Below are positions 61,334 through 64,000 of a stretch of 64,000 nucleotides of DNA, piece after piece. The notes under the pieces were generated by a model. The model saw only the letters and a list, made by a program, of their open reading frames with translations. It was not told where the DNA came from and did no database searches. A program made the translations under genes and the position numbers. The stretch comes from Coleophoma eucalyptorum. Lineage: Eukaryota > Ascomycota > Leotiomycetes > Helotiales > Dermateaceae. How positions within the stretch are numbered: position 1 is the first letter of the stretch; each line of letters begins with the position of its first letter. The stretch is taken from NCBI GenBank assembly GCA_026120035.1, contig JALRME010000021.1, positions 682,001-746,000 of the forward strand, read 5' to 3'.

Positions 61334-61974
61334 CTAGTCCTCCCAACTTTTCTCCACTGTCTCTCGGACGCGCTTTGTGTATTCTCTTCGGTTGTCCTTG
61401 TAGAGATTGGAAGCTTCGACATTGGCAGGGGAGCCGGTGTTCGGGTCGTTGAGGAGACTGGGACACAATTAGATTCCTTCCATGCTATTTTTGCCTTCCC
61501 TTCCCATGCCATACCTTTGAATGCTTGTCAGAACTGCAGCCACATCGTACGTAGGACTCCATCTGTTTTGTAGGATATCCAAGCAGAGCTCGCCAGTGGC
61601 GTACACGTTGGGGTGGAACATTTGACTGATGAACTTGACCGCCGGTGGTTTGTTTGGGTACTGTTCCTCGAAGTGCATGACTAGACGGAACGTTCCATCT
61701 TCAAAGGGAGTGTCTGCTGGGCCGATAATGACAGCGTTCCTGGCGAGGAATCAGAAGTGAGCAAATGGTAGAGGTTAGCTAGCCACGCTGGATAAAACCT
61801 ACCAAGTCATGACATTGTCTGCCACTGGGGAAGCCGAAACTCCTGCTGGGGGATCTGTTTGCATGCGCTGAGAGTTCTCTTAGTATCGCGTGCAAGGCTG
61901 AATGTTGTCATGCAGGGAACGTTGCCACGAACCTTGAAGTCTCGCATGAGACGGCGACGAGCTGCGGTAGACAT
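61334..61974 (-). CDS. RAD6: Ubiquitin-conjugating enzyme E2, Rad6/Ubc2
   Basis: Four exons, 61974-61933, 61867-61803, 61739-61515 and 61457-61334, give 151 residues, the normal length for filamentous-fungal Rad6. It opens [20 protein letters not shown]. The UBC core includes [20 protein letters not shown] with the catalytic Cys at 88, then [20 protein letters not shown] spanning the exon 3/4 junction. The C-terminus ends soon after the core and lacks the long acidic tail of yeast Rad6, as in other filamentous fungi. Rad6 ubiquitylates PCNA with Rad18 in post-replication repair and histone H2B with Bre1, and acts in N-end-rule degradation with Ubr1. Intron 1 uses the donor GTTCGT after a 14-codon exon. 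It is divergent from the thiolase gene. Confidence 0.97.
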
Positions 61975-62796
61975 TATGTGGGAAGGGCAGAAGAGTGTTG
62001 TGTCTGGTACTATTATTCCCTTTTGGTGTTGTCGTTGCAGAGGATCAGGATGTCTCAGTAAGTGCGATGTGGTCACTGTTTGCTGGATGATGCGTGGGGT
62101 TGATTGATGCAGCTCAGACGAGGATAGAGGCTCATGCGGGCCGCCGCGGATAGTGTGATAGCGTGAGTTATTGCTTCTTCGATTCTGCCAGGGCCCGAAA
62201 ATACTAATTTCTCGTGCGTCTGAAGCCCGCTCTAAGTTCCTGCCTTATATTCACAACAATAGTCTTCAACCTTCGCCTTGGCCAGATATATGTCAAAGGT
62301 GAAGCAAACCTCTTACGCAGAAGAAATGAGATGATCACGTGCACACTAATTAGGGCTTTCACTGCGGTTCTTTGCTCGTTGCAGTACTCGCACTGTATTA
62401 GGAAGATTTGACAGCAGATCTGTATATTATGGATTGTGCTGGCGAGAAGATTCCAATGGCAACCAGAGGACTTTTAGTGCTTCTATACGATCATCTCTCA
62501 CTGCAAGGCACCTAGAACCAAATGAAGACTCTAGGATCGGCTAATCGCGGACTTAGAAATCACGAGGGTGTGTATACATTAAGAAATGATTAGTCACCTT
62601 TTGCTGTCTTGTAATGCCGAAGCCAGCCTGTACCCCAGTCACATTCCTGTCCCCCCGCCTCCACTTCCGTAGTCCGGGCCGAGCTTGTGATGGTTGATAG
62701 CTCTGAACACATGGAAGATGGAATGGTAAGCACTTCCTGTTTCTCTCTCTTCTTTCTTCTGCTTCAAAATACAATCTGAGCCTGTTCCTAGCAGCC
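61975..62796. promoter_or_regulatory. Divergent promoter region, RAD6 / thiolase
   Basis: About 820 bp between divergent starts. The open frame 62553-62888 on the minus strand overlaps the thiolase start and is a chance shadow. No RNA gene recognised. Confidence 0.5.
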
Positions 62797-64000
62797 ATGT
62801 CTTTGCGATACGCTATGTCATCTTTGAAAAGGCCCTCTTCAGTATCGACACAGCGACTTTCACAAGTCCAGCGACACTTCAGCGCCACAACCTCGGGTAG
62901 ACAGGAGATTCAAGACGCATACATTTTGAGCGCGTCCAGAACTCCTACAGCAAAGGTTAGATACACAAGAAAGGGTTTCAAATCAGTGCTGACCATGCAT
63001 ACCAGTTCAATGGCTCTTTTCTATCAGTTACAGCCCCACAACTCGGTGCTGTCGCGATTAAGTCTGCCCTGGAGAAATCCAAAGTCCCTGCCTCGAAAAT
63101 TACAGATGTATACATGGGCAATGTACTCCAAGGCTCGGTAGGACAATCTCCAGCACGACAAGCGTCTATGTTTGCTGGTCTTTCCTCTTCCGTCGAAGCT
63201 ATCACCATTAACAAGGTATGTGCCTCAGGGCTCAAAGCTGTTGTTTTTGCGGCGCAGAACATCCAGCTGGGCTTGGCAGAAGCCCAAATAGCTGGAGGTA
63301 TGGAAAACATGTCCAGAGTGCCAATGTATGTTCCAAGAGCAAGTGGACTACCGGCTTTTGGAAATGTCACCATGGAAGACGGTTTGATTAAAGATGGACT
63401 GTGGGATGTGTACAACAAGTTTCACATGGGAGTTTGTGCAGAAACCACCGCCAAAAAGTATGATATCACTCGTGAGATGCAAGATCAGTACGCCATTCAA
63501 TCATACTCTCGGGCTCAGAAGGCTTGGGAATCTGGGGCATTCAAGGATGAGATTGCGCCAGTGACTGTTAAAGGACGAAAGGGAGAGACTGTCGTTACTA
63601 CCGACGAAGGATACCTTGATATTAAGCTGGATAAAGTATCCACTCTCAAGCCCGCATTTGTTCGTGATGGCACAGGCACAGTCACCGCCGCAAACTCATC
63701 AACCTTCAATGACGGAGCGTCCGCCTTAGTCCTAGGAAACAAGGCTATTGCGCAAGAGTATGGATCTGGATCTAGAGTCTTAGCAAGAATCTGTGGCTCA
63801 GCAGATGCAGCGATTGATCCAGTTGATTTCCCAGTAGCGCCTTCAAAGGCGGTCCCTCTCGCTTTGGAGAGAGCTGGTATCACAAAGGATCAAGTGGCGA
63901 TCTGGGAGTTCAATGAGGCTTTCGCGGCCGTGATCAAGGCCAATGAGAAGGTAGGCTATGCATAATCTCTGTCTGTTAACTACATTCATACTAATTTATC
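62797..64000 (+). CDS. Acetyl-CoA acetyltransferase (thiolase), mitochondrial type; 3' end outside window
   Basis: Exons 62797-62955 and 63006-63950 give 368 residues, after which a donor (GTAGGC) leads out of the window, so the C-terminal exon or exons are missing. The first 35 residues ([20 protein letters not shown], Arg/Ser-rich, no acid) look like a mitochondrial presequence. The thiolase N-domain begins [19 protein letters not shown], with the acyl-carrying Cys at about 125 in [12 protein letters not shown], followed by [12 protein letters not shown]. The second half includes [14 protein letters not shown] and EFNEAFAAV. The C-terminal GGAIALGHP and second catalytic Cys would lie beyond 64000. 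It condenses or splits acetoacetyl-CoA; the presequence points to the degradative or ketone-type mitochondrial enzyme rather than cytosolic Erg10. The GTATGT at 63216 is coding, not a splice site. Confidence 0.93.

Noticed and set aside
63211..63225. Apparent splice donor GTATGT in the thiolase gene
   Set aside because: It codes K-V-C of the INKVCASG active-site motif; removing it would delete the catalytic Cys.

Overview
The window is nuclear DNA of a filamentous ascomycete (Pezizomycotina; a Leotiomycete is my best guess, from the look of the proteins and not from a search). The evidence is many short introns (about 45-70 nt) with GTAAGT-like donors, CTAAC-like branch sites and YAG acceptors, closely packed monocistronic genes on both strands, and recognisable fungal orthologues (LCP5, ALG1, UBC7, CSN12, kinesin-1, RAD6, mitochondrial thiolase). 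I resolve 24 protein genes, one unresolved gene fragment, and no rRNA, tRNA or CRISPR array. All exon models were built by hand from splice signals, and each complete model sums to a multiple of three.

Layout. 0-17 kb: housekeeping block with a ribosome-biogenesis factor (LCP5), a Cys-rich membrane protein, an unrecognised gene fragment, an Msc2-like zinc transporter divergent from ALG1, the ERAD E2 UBC7, CSN12 (PCI domain) and a GNAT acetyltransferase. 17-21 kb: a transcription-factor-like protein of the fungal 'tachykinin family' and an MFS sugar transporter. 21-26 kb: a gene-poor, visibly AT-rich stretch with no convincing gene. 26-31.5 kb: a secreted pectin lyase with 15-bp tandem repeats just before its start codon, a set of CGGAC/GTCCG inverted repeats, and a divergent SDR/NmrA-like oxidoreductase pair. 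31.5-36 kb: a fungal membrane protein and a GPI-anchored Thr-rich surface protein.

36.5-50.4 kb is the most suggestive accessory region. It holds a full-size ABCG exporter, a hemerythrin-like protein, an Erg26-like sterol dehydrogenase/decarboxylase and two unrelated cytochromes P450. The first P450 resembles the CYP7/CYP8 clan and has no acid-alcohol pair in its I helix; the second has a normal monooxygenase I helix. No backbone synthase (PKS, NRPS, terpene or oxidosqualene cyclase) is present. If the group acts together, it would tailor and export a sterol or triterpenoid supplied from elsewhere. That is inference.

50.5-57 kb carries two secreted hydrolases: glutaminase A and a GH71 alpha-1,3-glucanase fused to a roughly 400-residue C-terminal region I do not recognise. 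57.9-64 kb returns to core genes: kinesin-1, RAD6 and a mitochondrial acetyl-CoA acetyltransferase cut by the window end. Together with the pectin lyase, the secreted enzymes suit a plant-associated or saprotrophic fungus.
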